DNA of 64,000 nucleotides from Rhodoblastus acidophilus (GTDB lineage: Bacteria > Pseudomonadota > Alphaproteobacteria > Rhizobiales > Beijerinckiaceae). Location: NCBI RefSeq assembly GCF_900187365.1, contig NZ_FYDG01000002.1, positions 558,001-622,000 of the forward strand, read 5' to 3'. Position numbers and translations under genes: made by a program. Positions 36,585 to 45,027 of this stretch are shown here, in pieces (the stretch's first letter is position 1; every line of letters begins with the position of its first letter). The notes below the pieces were generated by a model that was not told where the DNA came from, made no database searches, and saw nothing but the letters and a program-made list of their open reading frames with translations.

Positions 36585-37346
36585 CGCCTCGTTTCGCCTC
36601 CGCGACGCGCGGGCGTCCGGCCGTTTCTGCGCGATGCGCTGCGCGGGCGCATAGCCGACATCGGCCACCGCTTTCACCAGGGTCAGGCGGCCGTCGGCGC
36701 CGCCGAGGTCCATGCGCGCAAATTCGGCGTATTTGAACCGGATCGGCATGGTGCAGACCGGCCGCGCGGCTTTCGTGGCCGTGTCGCATTCGCGCTCGAT
36801 CGTCGCGCGCGCCGACGCCGGCTCGACCTCCGTCAGCTCCACCCGGAAATGCCCGGACGAACACTGGAACCGGTGCAGGTCGGCGTAGAAGCAGCGGGCG
36901 CGCGTCTCGACGATCTTGCCGATCCATTTATGCGTTTCGGCGCGCAGGTCGGCGCCGGACAACCGCACCACGCCGCCGCGCTGCGCCAGCAGATCGAACT
37001 TGACCTTGTCGCCGCTCTCGGGCGGCGCCGGCTGGGCGTCGTCGGGCGGCACGGTCATGAACGCCACCACGCCCAGATCGGTCCTGTTGGCGATCATGCC
37101 GACCCCGCCCTCGAACGGGCCGTTCCTGAACACGGTCGCCGATTGAATCGCCGCCAGCGGCGGCAAGACGCCGCAGCCGGCGATCAGGTCGGAGGACCCG
37201 ACGAACGCCTCCACCAGCAAAGCCTTGAGATCGTCGATCGACGCGCAATACAGGCCGCCCTTGGAGCCGACGATGAAATCCGAGGCGGACCCGGCGGCGA
37301 CCGATAGCGCCCAAAAAAACATGAAAAAGAAAATACGGCGCAACAT
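36537..37346 (-). CDS. Secreted protein of unknown function
   Basis: The 269-residue protein has a clear signal peptide (MLRRIFFFMFFWALSVAAGS, cut near Gly-Ser-Ala-Ser). At least six Cys are spread over residues 34-200 (for example YCASIDDL, AGCGVLPP, RCFYADLHRFQCSSGHF, ECDTA, VCTMP), suggesting disulfides in the periplasm. The C-terminal 45 residues are basic and lower in complexity. I do not recognise a family. Its 3' end overlaps the PsiE gene tail by 48 bp in the opposite direction, so the last 16 residues may not be functionally constrained. Confidence 0.7.
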   Translation of the reverse strand: MLRRIFFFMFFWALSVAAGSASDFIVGSKGGLYCASIDDLKALLVEAFVGSSDLIAGCGVLPPLAAIQSATVFRNGPFEGGVGMIANRTDLGVVAFMTVPPDDAQPAPPESGDKVKFDLLAQRGGVVRLSGADLRAETHKWIGKIVETRARCFYADLHRFQCSSGHFRVELTEVEPASARATIERECDTATKAARPVCTMPIRFKYAEFARMDLGGADGRLTLVKAVADVGYAPAQRIAQKRPDARASRRRNEALTAGSAVAKAPTLGE

Positions 37347-37415
37347 GGGCCAAATCCCGACGGCTGCCGCAACGTAACCCTAAGCTTGGCCGTGGTCATG
37401 CGGAAATCTGCGGGC

Positions 37416-37446
37416 GCCGCATGAATTCACAAAAAATTCATGCGGC
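37416..37446. repeat. Perfect 12-bp inverted repeat in intergenic DNA
   Basis: GCCGCATGAATT and AATTCATGCGGC are separated by seven bases, with CTTTT following on the plus strand. Two minus-strand genes flank it, so a normal terminator role would need a plus-strand transcript that is not seen. A protein-binding site or an RNA hairpin in the 3' region of the oxidoreductase operon are the alternatives. Confidence 0.5.
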
Positions 37447-37587
37447 CTTTTGCAGAACGGCGCCATTGCAGGCCTGATGCGATGCAGTTGAACGCGGGGC
37501 CGGCCCGGCGCCTAACCATGGCCTCGCCGTCGCAGAACCGGCGCATACTTGCCTGACATTTGTTTTTTAAGGGTTTTTTAACCAATC

Positions 37588-38685
37588 TCACCGCAGCAGC
37601 GCGACAACATGCGCCGCGATCGCCAGCGAGGACGTCAAGCCCGGGCTTTCGATGCCAAAAAGGTTGATCAGGCCGGGAACGCCATGAATGTTCGGCCCGT
37701 CGATGCGGAAATCCGCCGACGGCTGGTCCGGTCCAGCGATTTTCGGCCGTATTCCGCAATAGGACGGGGTGAGCGCGCCTTTCGCCCCCGGCCAGTAGCG
37801 GCGAATCGCGGCGCCAAAAAGCTCGGCGCGGGCGGGATCGACCGCGTAGTCGATGGTCTCCACCCATTCGACGTCCGGGCCGAATCGCGCCTGCCCGCCG
37901 ACGTCGAAGGTGAGATGCAAGCCGACGCCATGGGGCGTGGGCATGGGATAGATCAGCCGCGAGAACGGGGCGCGGCCCGGCAGGGTGAAATAATTGCCCT
38001 TGGCGTAGCGGGTTTCCGGGATATGGCTGGGGTCCAGCCCCGCAATGGCCTGTGCGACGCGGGAGGCCGACAGGCCTGCGCAATTGACCAGCAGGCCGGT
38101 TTTCAACCGCATCGGCTCCGCGCCGCCAGCCTCGACCTCGACGCCGTCATCATCGATCCGGGCGGAGACGAACGGGGTCTTGAGCGCGAACGACGCGCCC
38201 GCCGCCTCGGCGTCGCCGCGCAAAGCAAGAAAATAGGCGGCGCTGTCGAAAATGCCGGTGGACGGCGACAGGATCGCGCCGACGCAGGCCACGGCCGGCT
38301 CCAGCGCCCCCGCCTCCTCCGCCGAGATCAGTTTTAAATCGTCCACGCCATTGGCGGCGCCTTTGTCCGCAAGCGCGCGCAGGCCGGGCATTTCGCTCTC
38401 GTCGGCGGCGACCACCAGCTTGCCGCATTTTTTGTGCGTGACGCCGTGCGCGGCGCAATAATCGTAAAGCGCGTGGCGCCCGGCGACGCATAGACGGGCT
38501 TTCAGGCTGCCGGTCGGATAATACAGGCCGGCGTGGATCACCTCGCTGTTGCGCGAGGACGTTTCCGAGCCGATGCGGTCGGCCGCCTCCAGCACGACCA
38601 CGCTGCGCCCGGTGAGGGCCAACGCGCGGGCGACGGCGAGGCCGATGACGCCGGCCCCGACCACGAGGGCGTCGACATCAGTCAT
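37588..38685 (-). CDS. FAD-dependent oxidoreductase (DAO/L-2-hydroxyglutarate oxidase-like)
   Basis: The 365-residue protein starts with an FAD-binding Rossmann motif ([16 protein letters not shown]). It shows the family features [25 protein letters not shown], and a C-terminal [16 protein letters not shown] block typical of LhgO/L2HGDH relatives. These enzymes oxidise 2-hydroxy acids such as L-2-hydroxyglutarate, passing electrons to FAD. The ATG overlaps the preceding hydratase gene by 8 bp, so it is the last gene of the acyl-CoA operon. The substrate is inferred only from distant resemblance. Confidence 0.82.
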   Translation of the reverse strand: MTDVDALVVGAGVIGLAVARALALTGRSVVVLEAADRIGSETSSRNSEVIHAGLYYPTGSLKARLCVAGRHALYDYCAAHGVTHKKCGKLVVAADESEMPGLRALADKGAANGVDDLKLISAEEAGALEPAVACVGAILSPSTGIFDSAAYFLALRGDAEAAGASFALKTPFVSARIDDDGVEVEAGGAEPMRLKTGLLVNCAGLSASRVAQAIAGLDPSHIPETRYAKGNYFTLPGRAPFSRLIYPMPTPHGVGLHLTFDVGGQARFGPDVEWVETIDYAVDPARAELFGAAIRRYWPGAKGALTPSYCGIRPKIAGPDQPSADFRIDGPNIHGVPGLINLFGIESPGLTSSLAIAAHVVALLR

Positions 38686-39451
38686 GGCTGAACTGCGCCG
38701 GGCGCTTTTCCACGAAAGCCGCCATGCCCTCCTTCTGGTCGTTCATCGCGAAAGTCGCCTGGAACAGCCGGCGCTCGAACCGCACGCCCTGCGCAAGGCC
38801 GGTTTCGAAGGCGACATTGACCGCCTCCTTGTTCATGCGGGTCGAGGGCAGCGACATCGCGGCGATGGTTTTCGCGGCCTCCAGCGCCTCGTCCATCAGG
38901 CGGTCCGGCGCCACCACCCGCGAGACGAGGCCGGAGCGTTCGGCCTCGGCGGCGTCCATCATGCGTCCCGTCAGCACCATATCCATGGCCTTGGCCTTGC
39001 CCACGGCGCGGGTCAGGCGCTGCGAGCCGCCGATTCCCGGCATCACGCCCAGCTTGATCTCGGGCTGGCCGAATTTGGCGGTGTCAGCGGCGATGATGAA
39101 ATCGCAGATCATCGCCAGTTCGCAGCCGCCGCCGAGCGCATAGCCGGAGACGGCGGCGATGATCGGTTTTCGCACGGCGCCGAGCAAATCCCAGAGGTGA
39201 AACCAGTCGAGCCTGTGCGCGTCCATATACGACAGGCCGGTCATTTCCTTGATGTCGGCGCCCGCCGCGAACGCCTTGGCGGAGCCGGTCACGACCATGC
39301 AGCCGACGCTCTCGTCCGCGTCCAGTTCGCGCGCGGCGTCGGTGAGGTCGCGGGCCATTTGCACGTTGAGCGCATTGAGCTGCTTGGGACGGTTGAGCGT
39401 GATCACGGCGACGCGGTCGCGGCGCTCGACCAGAATGGTTTCGTAACTCAC
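38678..39451 (-). CDS. Enoyl-CoA hydratase
   Basis: The 257-residue crotonase hydrates 2-enoyl-CoA to 3-hydroxyacyl-CoA. It has [17 protein letters not shown] at the N-terminus, the oxyanion-hole [11 protein letters not shown], the catalytic Glu pair region [10 protein letters not shown] (about residues 110-120) and [20 protein letters not shown]. The start is a GTG at 39451 with GGAGGGG just upstream, inside the end of mmsB; the intervening gap is one base. In the valine route it would convert methacrylyl-CoA to 3-hydroxyisobutyryl-CoA, which fits the neighbours. Confidence 0.93.
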   Translation of the reverse strand: MSYETILVERRDRVAVITLNRPKQLNALNVQMARDLTDAARELDADESVGCMVVTGSAKAFAAGADIKEMTGLSYMDAHRLDWFHLWDLLGAVRKPIIAAVSGYALGGGCELAMICDFIIAADTAKFGQPEIKLGVMPGIGGSQRLTRAVGKAKAMDMVLTGRMMDAAEAERSGLVSRVVAPDRLMDEALEAAKTIAAMSLPSTRMNKEAVNVAFETGLAQGVRFERRLFQATFAMNDQKEGMAAFVEKRPAQFSHD

Positions 39452-39452
39452 T

Positions 39453-40346
39453 TCACCCCTCCGCCCCCCTCAGGAATTCGATGATACCTGAAAAATCTTT
39501 TTCCGCGCCTCCGCCATTGGCGAAGGCGGCGAAAATTTCCGCCGCGCGGCGGCCGAGCGGCGTGGAGGCGCCCGACCCTTGCGCCGCCGCCTGCGACAGA
39601 TTGAGATCCTTCAGCATGAGCGCGGTCGCGAAGCCGGGCGCGTAATCGCGGTTGGCGGGGCTGGCCGGCACCGGGCCGGGCACCGGGCAATAGCTGGTGA
39701 GCGACCAGCATTGGCCCGAGGCCGTGGAGGCCACGTCGAACAGGGCCTGATGGCTGAGGCCGAGCTTCTCCCCCAAAACAAAGGCTTCGGACACCGCGAT
39801 CATCGAGACGCCGAGGATCATGTTGTTGCAGATTTTCGCGGCCTGCCCGGCGCCGGGGCCGCCGCAATGCACGATTTTCTTGCCCATGGCTTCGAGGATC
39901 GGTCGCGCCAGCGCCACGGCGTCGTCGGCGCCGCCGACCATAAAAGTGAGGGTCGCGGCGGTCGCGCCGCCGACCCCGCCAGACACTGGGGCGTCCACCG
40001 ATTTCAGCCCCCGTTTCGCGGCGAGGTCATGCGCTGCGCGGGCGCTGTCCATATCCACGGTCGAGCAGTCGATCAGCAGCGCGCCTTTTCTGGCGCTGCG
40101 CAGCAGGCCGTCGTCGCCGTCGAGGGCGGCGAGCAAATGCTTGCCCGCCGGCAGCATGGTCACGATCACATCGGCTTGCTCTGCGGCGGCCGCCCCGCTC
40201 GGCGCGGGCTCCACCCCGCCCTCGCGCGCCTTGTCCAGCGCGGCGGCCGAAAAATCGAAGCCGAGCACGCGTTTGTCCGCCTTGGCCAGATTCACGGCCA
40301 TCGGCCCGCCCATATTGCCAAGGCCGATAAAAGCGATGGTGGTCAT
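39453..40346 (-). CDS. mmsB: 3-hydroxyisobutyrate dehydrogenase
   Basis: This NAD enzyme oxidises 3-hydroxyisobutyrate to methylmalonate semialdehyde in valine breakdown. The 297-residue protein starts with the Rossmann motif [21 protein letters not shown] and shows [22 protein letters not shown], the catalytic Lys region [15 protein letters not shown] and the terminal substrate loop. GGAGGAG sits 4 nt before the ATG. It lies 10 nt after the acyl-CoA dehydrogenase gene and 1 nt before the hydratase gene. The paralogous beta-hydroxyacid dehydrogenases look alike, but the context favours mmsB. Confidence 0.92.
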   Translation of the reverse strand: MTTIAFIGLGNMGGPMAVNLAKADKRVLGFDFSAAALDKAREGGVEPAPSGAAAAEQADVIVTMLPAGKHLLAALDGDDGLLRSARKGALLIDCSTVDMDSARAAHDLAAKRGLKSVDAPVSGGVGGATAATLTFMVGGADDAVALARPILEAMGKKIVHCGGPGAGQAAKICNNMILGVSMIAVSEAFVLGEKLGLSHQALFDVASTASGQCWSLTSYCPVPGPVPASPANRDYAPGFATALMLKDLNLSQAAAQGSGASTPLGRRAAEIFAAFANGGGAEKDFSGIIEFLRGAEG

Positions 40347-40356
40347 GTCTCCTCCC

Positions 40357-41508
40357 TCATTTTTGTTCGATCAGACGGCGGGCGACGATCAGCCGCATGA
40401 TTTCGTTGGACCCTTCGAGAATCTGGTGCACGCGCAGGTCGCGCACGATTTTTTCGACGCCGTAATCGGCGAGATAGCCGTAGCCGCCGTGCAATTGCAG
40501 CGCGTCATTGGCGACGGCGAATCCGGCGTCGGTGACGAATTTCTTCGCCATGGCGCAGAGCTGGGTCGCATCCGGCGTCTTGGCGTCGAGCGCGCTGGCG
40601 GCGCGCCACAGAAAGGTGCGGGCCGCCTCAAGGTCAATCGCCATATCGGCCAGACGGAATTGCAGCGCCTGGAAATCGTTCAGCTTTTTGCCGAACGCCT
40701 GACGCTCGCCCATATAGGCCAAGGTCTTGTCGAGCGCCGCCGCCGCCCCGCCGAGCGAGCAGGCGGCGATGTTGAGCCGGCCGCCGTCGAGCCCGGCCAT
40801 GGCGATCTTAAAACCCTGGCCTTCCTCGCCGAGGCGGTTGGCGGCGGGAATGCGGCAGTCGTCGCAGATCACCTGCCGCGTCGGCTGGGCGTTCCAGCCC
40901 ATTTTCCGCTCGTTAGCGCCGAAACTCAGGCCGGGCGCGTCCTTCTCCACCACAAAGGCGGTCATTCCGCGCGCGCCGTCGTCCGAGGTGCGGGCCATCA
41001 CGATATAGACGTCGGAAGCGCCGGCGCCGGAGATGAACTGTTTGACGCCGTTGAGGACATAAAAATCGCCGTCGCGGCGCGCCTTCATCTTGATGGCGGC
41101 GGCGTCGGAGCCGGCCGAAGGTTCGGTCAGGCAATAGGAGGCCAGCAGGTCCATGCAGGTCAGGCCCGGCCCCCATTTGCCGCGCTGGGCCGCGTCGCCG
41201 AAGCGGTCGATCATCCAGGTCGCCATATTGTGGATCGAGAGATAGGCGGCCACGGCCGGACAGCCGCCCGCCAAAGCCTCGAAGATCAGGACGGCGTCGA
41301 GCCGCGTCAGGCCGGAGCCGCCGATGTCCTCGCCGGTGTAAATGCCGCCCATCCCCAGGGCGGCGGCTTCGCGCAGCACATCCACGGGGAAATGCTTGCG
41401 CTCGTCCCAGTCGAGCGCGTGCGGCGCGATTTTTTCCCGGGCGAAGGTTTGCGCCATGTCGGCGATGGCGCGGTGGTCGTCGTTGAGGGCAAAGAATTGG
41501 GACAACAT
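40357..41508 (-). CDS. Acyl-CoA dehydrogenase, probably isobutyryl-CoA dehydrogenase
   Basis: The 383-residue flavoprotein starts MLSQFFALNDDHRAIADMAQ and shows YCLTEPSAGSDAAAIKMKAR, the FAD-binding QALQFRLADMAIDLEAAR and HGGYGYLADYGVEKIVRDLR near the C-terminus, with EGSNEIMRLIVARRL at the end. The catalytic Glu lies in the C-terminal helix region. It is the first gene of the operon with mmsB, enoyl-CoA hydratase and an oxidoreductase, so isobutyryl-CoA (ACAD8 type) is the likely substrate. The frame extends upstream into the repeat, but the ATG at 41508 fits the family. Confidence 0.92.
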   Translation of the reverse strand: MLSQFFALNDDHRAIADMAQTFAREKIAPHALDWDERKHFPVDVLREAAALGMGGIYTGEDIGGSGLTRLDAVLIFEALAGGCPAVAAYLSIHNMATWMIDRFGDAAQRGKWGPGLTCMDLLASYCLTEPSAGSDAAAIKMKARRDGDFYVLNGVKQFISGAGASDVYIVMARTSDDGARGMTAFVVEKDAPGLSFGANERKMGWNAQPTRQVICDDCRIPAANRLGEEGQGFKIAMAGLDGGRLNIAACSLGGAAAALDKTLAYMGERQAFGKKLNDFQALQFRLADMAIDLEAARTFLWRAASALDAKTPDATQLCAMAKKFVTDAGFAVANDALQLHGGYGYLADYGVEKIVRDLRVHQILEGSNEIMRLIVARRLIEQK

Positions 41509-41531
41509 GATCTTTCGTGACGGCGCTGGCT

Positions 41532-41687
41532 CCCTCTCCCCGTTTACGGGGAGAGGGCGGGGGGTGAGGGGCCGGGGCGTTGGCTTCAATGCCGTCAGGA
41601 AAGCATTCGGGCGGGCTTTCCTGACGACGCCGAGGATCATGCCCCTGCCCCTCACCCTAACCCTCTCCCCGTGTACGGGGAGAGGGG
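41532..41687. repeat. REPIN-like pair of inverted palindromic repeats
   Basis: Two copies of a palindromic unit (CCCTCTCCCCG-N4-CGGGGAGAGGG) at 41532-41558 and 41661-41687 each carry a flank of GTGAGGGG/CCCCTCAC type facing inward. This gives an overall inverted arrangement of about 155 bp between the divergent acyl-CoA dehydrogenase and mmsA genes. The unit resembles the CCCTCTCCCCG repeats scattered in rhizobial chromosomes and mobilised by RAYT-type transposases. No RAYT gene is in the window. Confidence 0.8.
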
Positions 41688-41880
41688 ACGGATCGAGGCT
41701 GAACTTACCAACATTTTCCGCTTGGAAAACGCCCGCCCATACACGTTCGATCTGCGCATTTACGGCAAGACTTTGGTCTAATAGCCGTGCAATCATGGAT
41801 TTTCGCACATTGGTTCCGCAACGGCGTCCCTTGCTCGAAAAGCCGGACTCTCCCAAAAATCAACAAAAAGGGAGGCGCAA

Positions 41881-43377
41881 TTGCGCGAATTGACGCATTT
41901 TATCGGGGGCCGGCACGTCAAAGGGACGTCGGGCCGTTTTGCGGAAGGGTTTCTGCCCATGACCGGCGAGACGATCTCGCGCGTGCCGCTGGCGTCCGCG
42001 GCCGAGGTTCGGGCGGCGGTGGAGAACGCCCGCGAGGCGCAGCCAGCCTGGGCGGCGGTCAATCCGCAGCGCCGGGCGCGGGTGATGATGAAATTCGTCG
42101 AACTGCTGAACCGCGACATGGACGCGCTCGCCAACCTTTTGGCGCGCGAGCATGGCAAGACCGTGCCCGACGCGCGCGGCGACATCCAGCGCGGGTTGGA
42201 AGTGGCGGAATTCTGCATCGGCGTGCCGCATCTGCTGAAGGGGGAATACACCACCGACGCCGGGCCGGGCATCGACCTCTATTCGCTGCGCCAGCCCTTG
42301 GGCGTCGTGGCGGGCATCACACCGTTCAATTTCCCGGCGATGATCCCGATGTGGAAGTTCTGCCCGGCCATCGCCTGCGGGAACGCCTTCATTCTCAAGC
42401 CGTCCGAGCGCGATCCCGGCGTGCCGCTGCGACTGGCGGAGCTGATGATCGAGGCGGGGCTGCCGGCCGGCGTGCTCAACGTCGTCAATGGCGACAAGGA
42501 GGCGGTGGACGCGCTTCTGGACGATCCCGACATTCGCGCCGTCGGCTTTGTCGGCTCGACCCCGATCGCCGAATATATTTACGCGAGAGGCTGCGCACAC
42601 GGTAAGCGCGTGCAGTGCTTCGGCGGGGCGAAAAACCATATGGTGATCATGCCCGACGCCGATCTCGATCAGGCGACCGACGCGCTGATCGGCGCCGGCT
42701 ATGGCTCGGCGGGCGAGCGCTGCATGGCGATTTCGGTGGCGGTGCCGGTCGGCGAAGCCACCGCCAATGCGCTGATCGAAAAGCTGATTCCGCGCGTCGA
42801 GTCGCTGCGGGTCGGGCCGTCCACCGACCCTTCCGCCGATTACGGGCCGGTGGTGACCCAGGCGCATCTGGAGAAAATCAGGTCCTATGTCGACATTGGC
42901 GTCAGCGAGGGGGCCAAGCTGCTGGTCGATGGCCGTGGCTTCTCGCTGCAGGGCTATGAGAACGGCTTCTATATGGGCGGCTGCCTGTTCGACCGGGTCA
43001 CGCCGGACATGCGCATCTACAAGGAGGAGATTTTCGGCCCGGTGCTGTCGGTGGCGCGCGCCGAAAATTTCGAGACCGCGCTGCGGCTGTGCAACGACCA
43101 TGAATATGGCAATGGCGTCGCCATCTACACCCGCGACGGCGACACGGCGCGCGATTTTTCCGCGCGCGTCAATGTCGGCATGGTCGGGGTGAACGTGCCG
43201 ATCCCCGTGCCGCTGGCGTATTACACGTTCGGCGGCTGGAAGCGGTCCTCGTTCGGCGATCTCAACCAGCACGGTCCCGACGCCGTGCGCTTTTACACCA
43301 AAACCAAGACGGTCACGTCACGTTGGCCTTCCGGCGTCAAGGAGGGCGCGAGCTTCGTGATTCCCACGATGCATTAG
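41881..43377 (+). CDS. mmsA: CoA-acylating methylmalonate-semialdehyde dehydrogenase
   Basis: MmsA converts methylmalonate semialdehyde to propionyl-CoA and CO2. The 498-residue aldehyde dehydrogenase starts at a TTG at 41881 with GGGAGG 6 nt upstream (REL THFIGG...). It carries GVVAGITPFNFPAMIPMWKF, the NAD-binding GFVGSTPIAEYI, and the catalytic Cys in GSAGERCMAISV (about residue 285). The usual aldehyde-dehydrogenase glutamate motif is replaced by FGGAKNHMVIMPDAD, as in CoA-acylating members. It is divergent from the mmsB operon across the repeat element. Confidence 0.95.
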   Translation: MRELTHFIGGRHVKGTSGRFAEGFLPMTGETISRVPLASAAEVRAAVENAREAQPAWAAVNPQRRARVMMKFVELLNRDMDALANLLAREHGKTVPDARGDIQRGLEVAEFCIGVPHLLKGEYTTDAGPGIDLYSLRQPLGVVAGITPFNFPAMIPMWKFCPAIACGNAFILKPSERDPGVPLRLAELMIEAGLPAGVLNVVNGDKEAVDALLDDPDIRAVGFVGSTPIAEYIYARGCAHGKRVQCFGGAKNHMVIMPDADLDQATDALIGAGYGSAGERCMAISVAVPVGEATANALIEKLIPRVESLRVGPSTDPSADYGPVVTQAHLEKIRSYVDIGVSEGAKLLVDGRGFSLQGYENGFYMGGCLFDRVTPDMRIYKEEIFGPVLSVARAENFETALRLCNDHEYGNGVAIYTRDGDTARDFSARVNVGMVGVNVPIPVPLAYYTFGGWKRSSFGDLNQHGPDAVRFYTKTKTVTSRWPSGVKEGASFVIPTMH

Positions 43378-43486
43378 CGCGACTTCCAGCCCGACGCCGG
43401 CGAGCGGCGGGGGGACGGGGGCGGTTCGGACTGCGGTCCGGGGAGGCCGGCCCGTCCTCCCGAATGAGCCGCGCCTCCATCACATG

Positions 43487-43526
43487 AAAAAAGAGGCGCC
43501 GCGTCAAAATCAAGCCGCGCGGCGCC
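43487..43526 (-). terminator. Rho-independent terminator of the 29-residue peptide gene
   Basis: On the minus strand GGCGCCGCG and CGCGGCGCC form a perfect 9-bp stem around a 14-nt loop, followed by six T residues with one interruption. It starts 8 nt after the TGA of the small gene, and no larger minus-strand gene precedes it. Confidence 0.75.
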
Positions 43527-43533
43527 GGCGAAA

Positions 43534-43623
43534 TCAGGAAAGCGCGTAAGGAACGAGCGGGCCGAGGGTCATGACGGTGGCCAGAGCGATCGCAGCCCAT
43601 TCGGACGGGGTGATACGCGGCAT
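43534..43623 (-). CDS. 29-residue single-span membrane peptide
   Basis: This small gene is too short for routine gene calling. ATG at 43623 is preceded by a perfect GGAGGT at 6 nt. The 29 codons give a start PRITPSEWAA, then a continuous hydrophobic stretch (about residues 10-28, with AIALATVMTLG and PLVPYAL), and TGA at 43534. A strong terminator follows 8 nt later, and a -35/-10 pair with 16-bp spacing lies upstream. Such a complete transcription unit argues for a real gene. I do not recognise the peptide. It is divergent from a CbbR-like LysR gene, which may control it. Function is unknown. Confidence 0.7.
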   Translation of the reverse strand: MPRITPSEWAAIALATVMTLGPLVPYALS

Positions 43624-43647
43624 AGTCGGACCTCCATGTGTATTCCG

Positions 43648-43668
43648 GTGAGGAACTCATTCCCTCAC
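43648..43668. promoter_or_regulatory. Inverted repeat GTGAGG-N9-CCTCAC in the small gene's leader
   Basis: A perfect 6-bp dyad lies between the predicted transcription start and the Shine-Dalgarno of the 29-codon gene. In RNA it would form a 6-bp hairpin directly upstream of the ribosome site; as DNA it could be a second operator. Confidence 0.35.
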
Positions 43669-43678
43669 ATCTGTTACA

Positions 43679-43706
43679 AAGTTATGTTTTCGAACGGGAT
43701 TTGCAA
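43679..43706 (-). promoter_or_regulatory. Putative sigma70-type promoter of the 29-residue peptide gene
   Basis: On the minus strand TTGCAA and TAACTT are spaced by 16 bp, placing transcription start near 43672 and giving a leader of about 49 nt. The LysR-type dyad at 43717-43732 would be centred near -53. Sequence match only. Confidence 0.4.
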
Positions 43707-43716
43707 TTCAGAACGG

Positions 43717-43732
43717 CTTATACGACTATAAG
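43717..43732. promoter_or_regulatory. LysR-type dyad CTTATA-N4-TATAAG
   Basis: The perfect palindrome CTTATACGACTATAAG contains T-N11-A spacing as in LysR-family operators. It lies between the divergent LysR gene and the 29-residue peptide gene, upstream of the latter's predicted -35. This is the usual position for an autoregulated LysR activator site. Confidence 0.5.
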
Positions 43733-43794
43733 CGCGTCTTTGGCGGCTCGCCGCTTGGGAAGCAGGTGTTCGAATTCATATTACTCATCGGCAA

Positions 43795-44670
43795 TTGATC
43801 ATTTTCGAAGCCGTTGGACGCCTGAACTCGATTTCGCGGGCGGCGGCCGAACTCAACCTCACGCAACCCGCTGTTTCCATGCAGGTGAAGCAGCTCGAGG
43901 AGCAGGTCGGGCTGCCGCTGATCGACCATGTCGGGAAAAAGCTCGTCCTTACGGAAGCCGGCGACGAGCTGATCGGCCATGCGCGAGACGTGATCGCCCG
44001 GCTGGCCGACCTCAAATCCGCCATGCGCCAGCATGTGAGCCTGGAATGCGGCATCCTGCGCATCGCCCTGGTTTCGACCGTCAGCTTCTTCCTGCCGCGC
44101 TTTGTCAGCGCCTATGTCAAGCGTCACCCTTCCGTGCGCATCAGCCTGCAGGTCGACAATCGCGACGCCGTGCTGGCCGCGCTGATGGACAAGCGCACGG
44201 ATATCGCCATCACAGGCCGTCCGCCCGAGGACGCCAGCTGCGTGGCGCATCGGTTCATGGACAATCCGCTGGTGGCGATCGCGCGGCCCGATCACCGCTT
44301 CGCCGGCATGGAGCGGGTGTCGCTCGACCTGCTCTGCGAGGAAACGCTGATCGCGCGCGAGCAGGGGTCGGACACGCGGGCGGCGGCGGAGCGGTTTTTC
44401 GCGGAACGCGGGCTGGAATACCGCTCCAACTGCGAAGTCAACACCAATGAGGCGGTCAAGCAGGCGGTGGCGGCGGGGCTCGGCCTGGGCATCGCGCCGC
44501 TGCAGACCATCGAACTCGAACTGGAGACGCGCCGGCTGGCCGTGCTGCCGGTGGAGGAATTCCCGATCCTGCGCCACTGGTATCTGCTGCATCGGGCGGA
44601 CAAGCGCCTGCCGCTGGCGGCGCGCGCGTTTTGCGAGCTGTTTCTCGATCAGGCCGCGCTGCCGGAGTGA
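43795..44670 (+). CDS. LysR-family regulator, CbbR-like
   Basis: The 291-residue protein has an N-terminal winged helix (SISRAAAELNLTQPAVSMQV, about 12-31) and a LysR substrate domain (about 85-285). The C-terminal motifs NTNEAVKQAVAAGLGLGIAP and RHWYLLHRADKRLPLAARAF resemble CbbR. The TTG at 43795 is the first conventional start, but family members normally have three to seven more residues. Upstream in frame lie an ATT at 43774 and His-Ile-Thr-His-Arg-Gln-Leu, so an unusual ATT start is possible. It is divergent from a 29-residue peptide gene with a palindrome between them. The true targets and effector are unknown; no RuBisCO genes are near. Confidence 0.85.
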   Translation: MIIFEAVGRLNSISRAAAELNLTQPAVSMQVKQLEEQVGLPLIDHVGKKLVLTEAGDELIGHARDVIARLADLKSAMRQHVSLECGILRIALVSTVSFFLPRFVSAYVKRHPSVRISLQVDNRDAVLAALMDKRTDIAITGRPPEDASCVAHRFMDNPLVAIARPDHRFAGMERVSLDLLCEETLIAREQGSDTRAAAERFFAERGLEYRSNCEVNTNEAVKQAVAAGLGLGIAPLQTIELELETRRLAVLPVEEFPILRHWYLLHRADKRLPLAARAFCELFLDQAALPE

Positions 44671-44679
44671 CGCGCCGGA

Positions 44680-45027
44680 TCAGGCGGGCGGCGCCTCCTC
44701 CTCCCTGATATGCACCGCCAGCCACAGCGTCGGCGGGTCCTGCTGCGTCCATTCGACGCGGTGGCGGCGGCGCGGCGCGATCAGAATGTGGTCGCCGGGG
44801 GCGAACAAGCGGTCTTCCGTCTCGTCCTCAAACCGCAGCCGCGCGGCGCCGGAAAGCAAGACCACCCATTCCGTCCAGTTCTGGTCGTACCAGAAGCCGG
44901 GCGGGCTGGCCTGCCCGGTCGAGACGATGCGTTCGATCATCACGCCGGGCCGCTCGAACAGAACGCAAATGTCCTCTTCGATCGAGGCGAGGGGCAGGTC
45001 TTCGAACAGATTGGGCGTCGGGGTCAT
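44680..45027 (-). CDS. Single-domain cupin protein
   Basis: The 115-residue protein is a small beta-barrel cupin. EWVVLLSGAARLRFEDE is the first conserved strand pair and GDHILIAPRRRHRVEWTQ the second, with His and Glu residues that could hold a metal. Related small cupins are annotated only as cupin domain proteins. Its ATG overlaps the upstream LysR gene stop by 4 bp, so the two are cotranscribed and the cupin may sense or modify a ligand for that regulator, which is inference. Confidence 0.82.
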   Translation of the reverse strand: MTPTPNLFEDLPLASIEEDICVLFERPGVMIERIVSTGQASPPGFWYDQNWTEWVVLLSGAARLRFEDETEDRLFAPGDHILIAPRRRHRVEWTQQDPPTLWLAVHIREEEAPPA

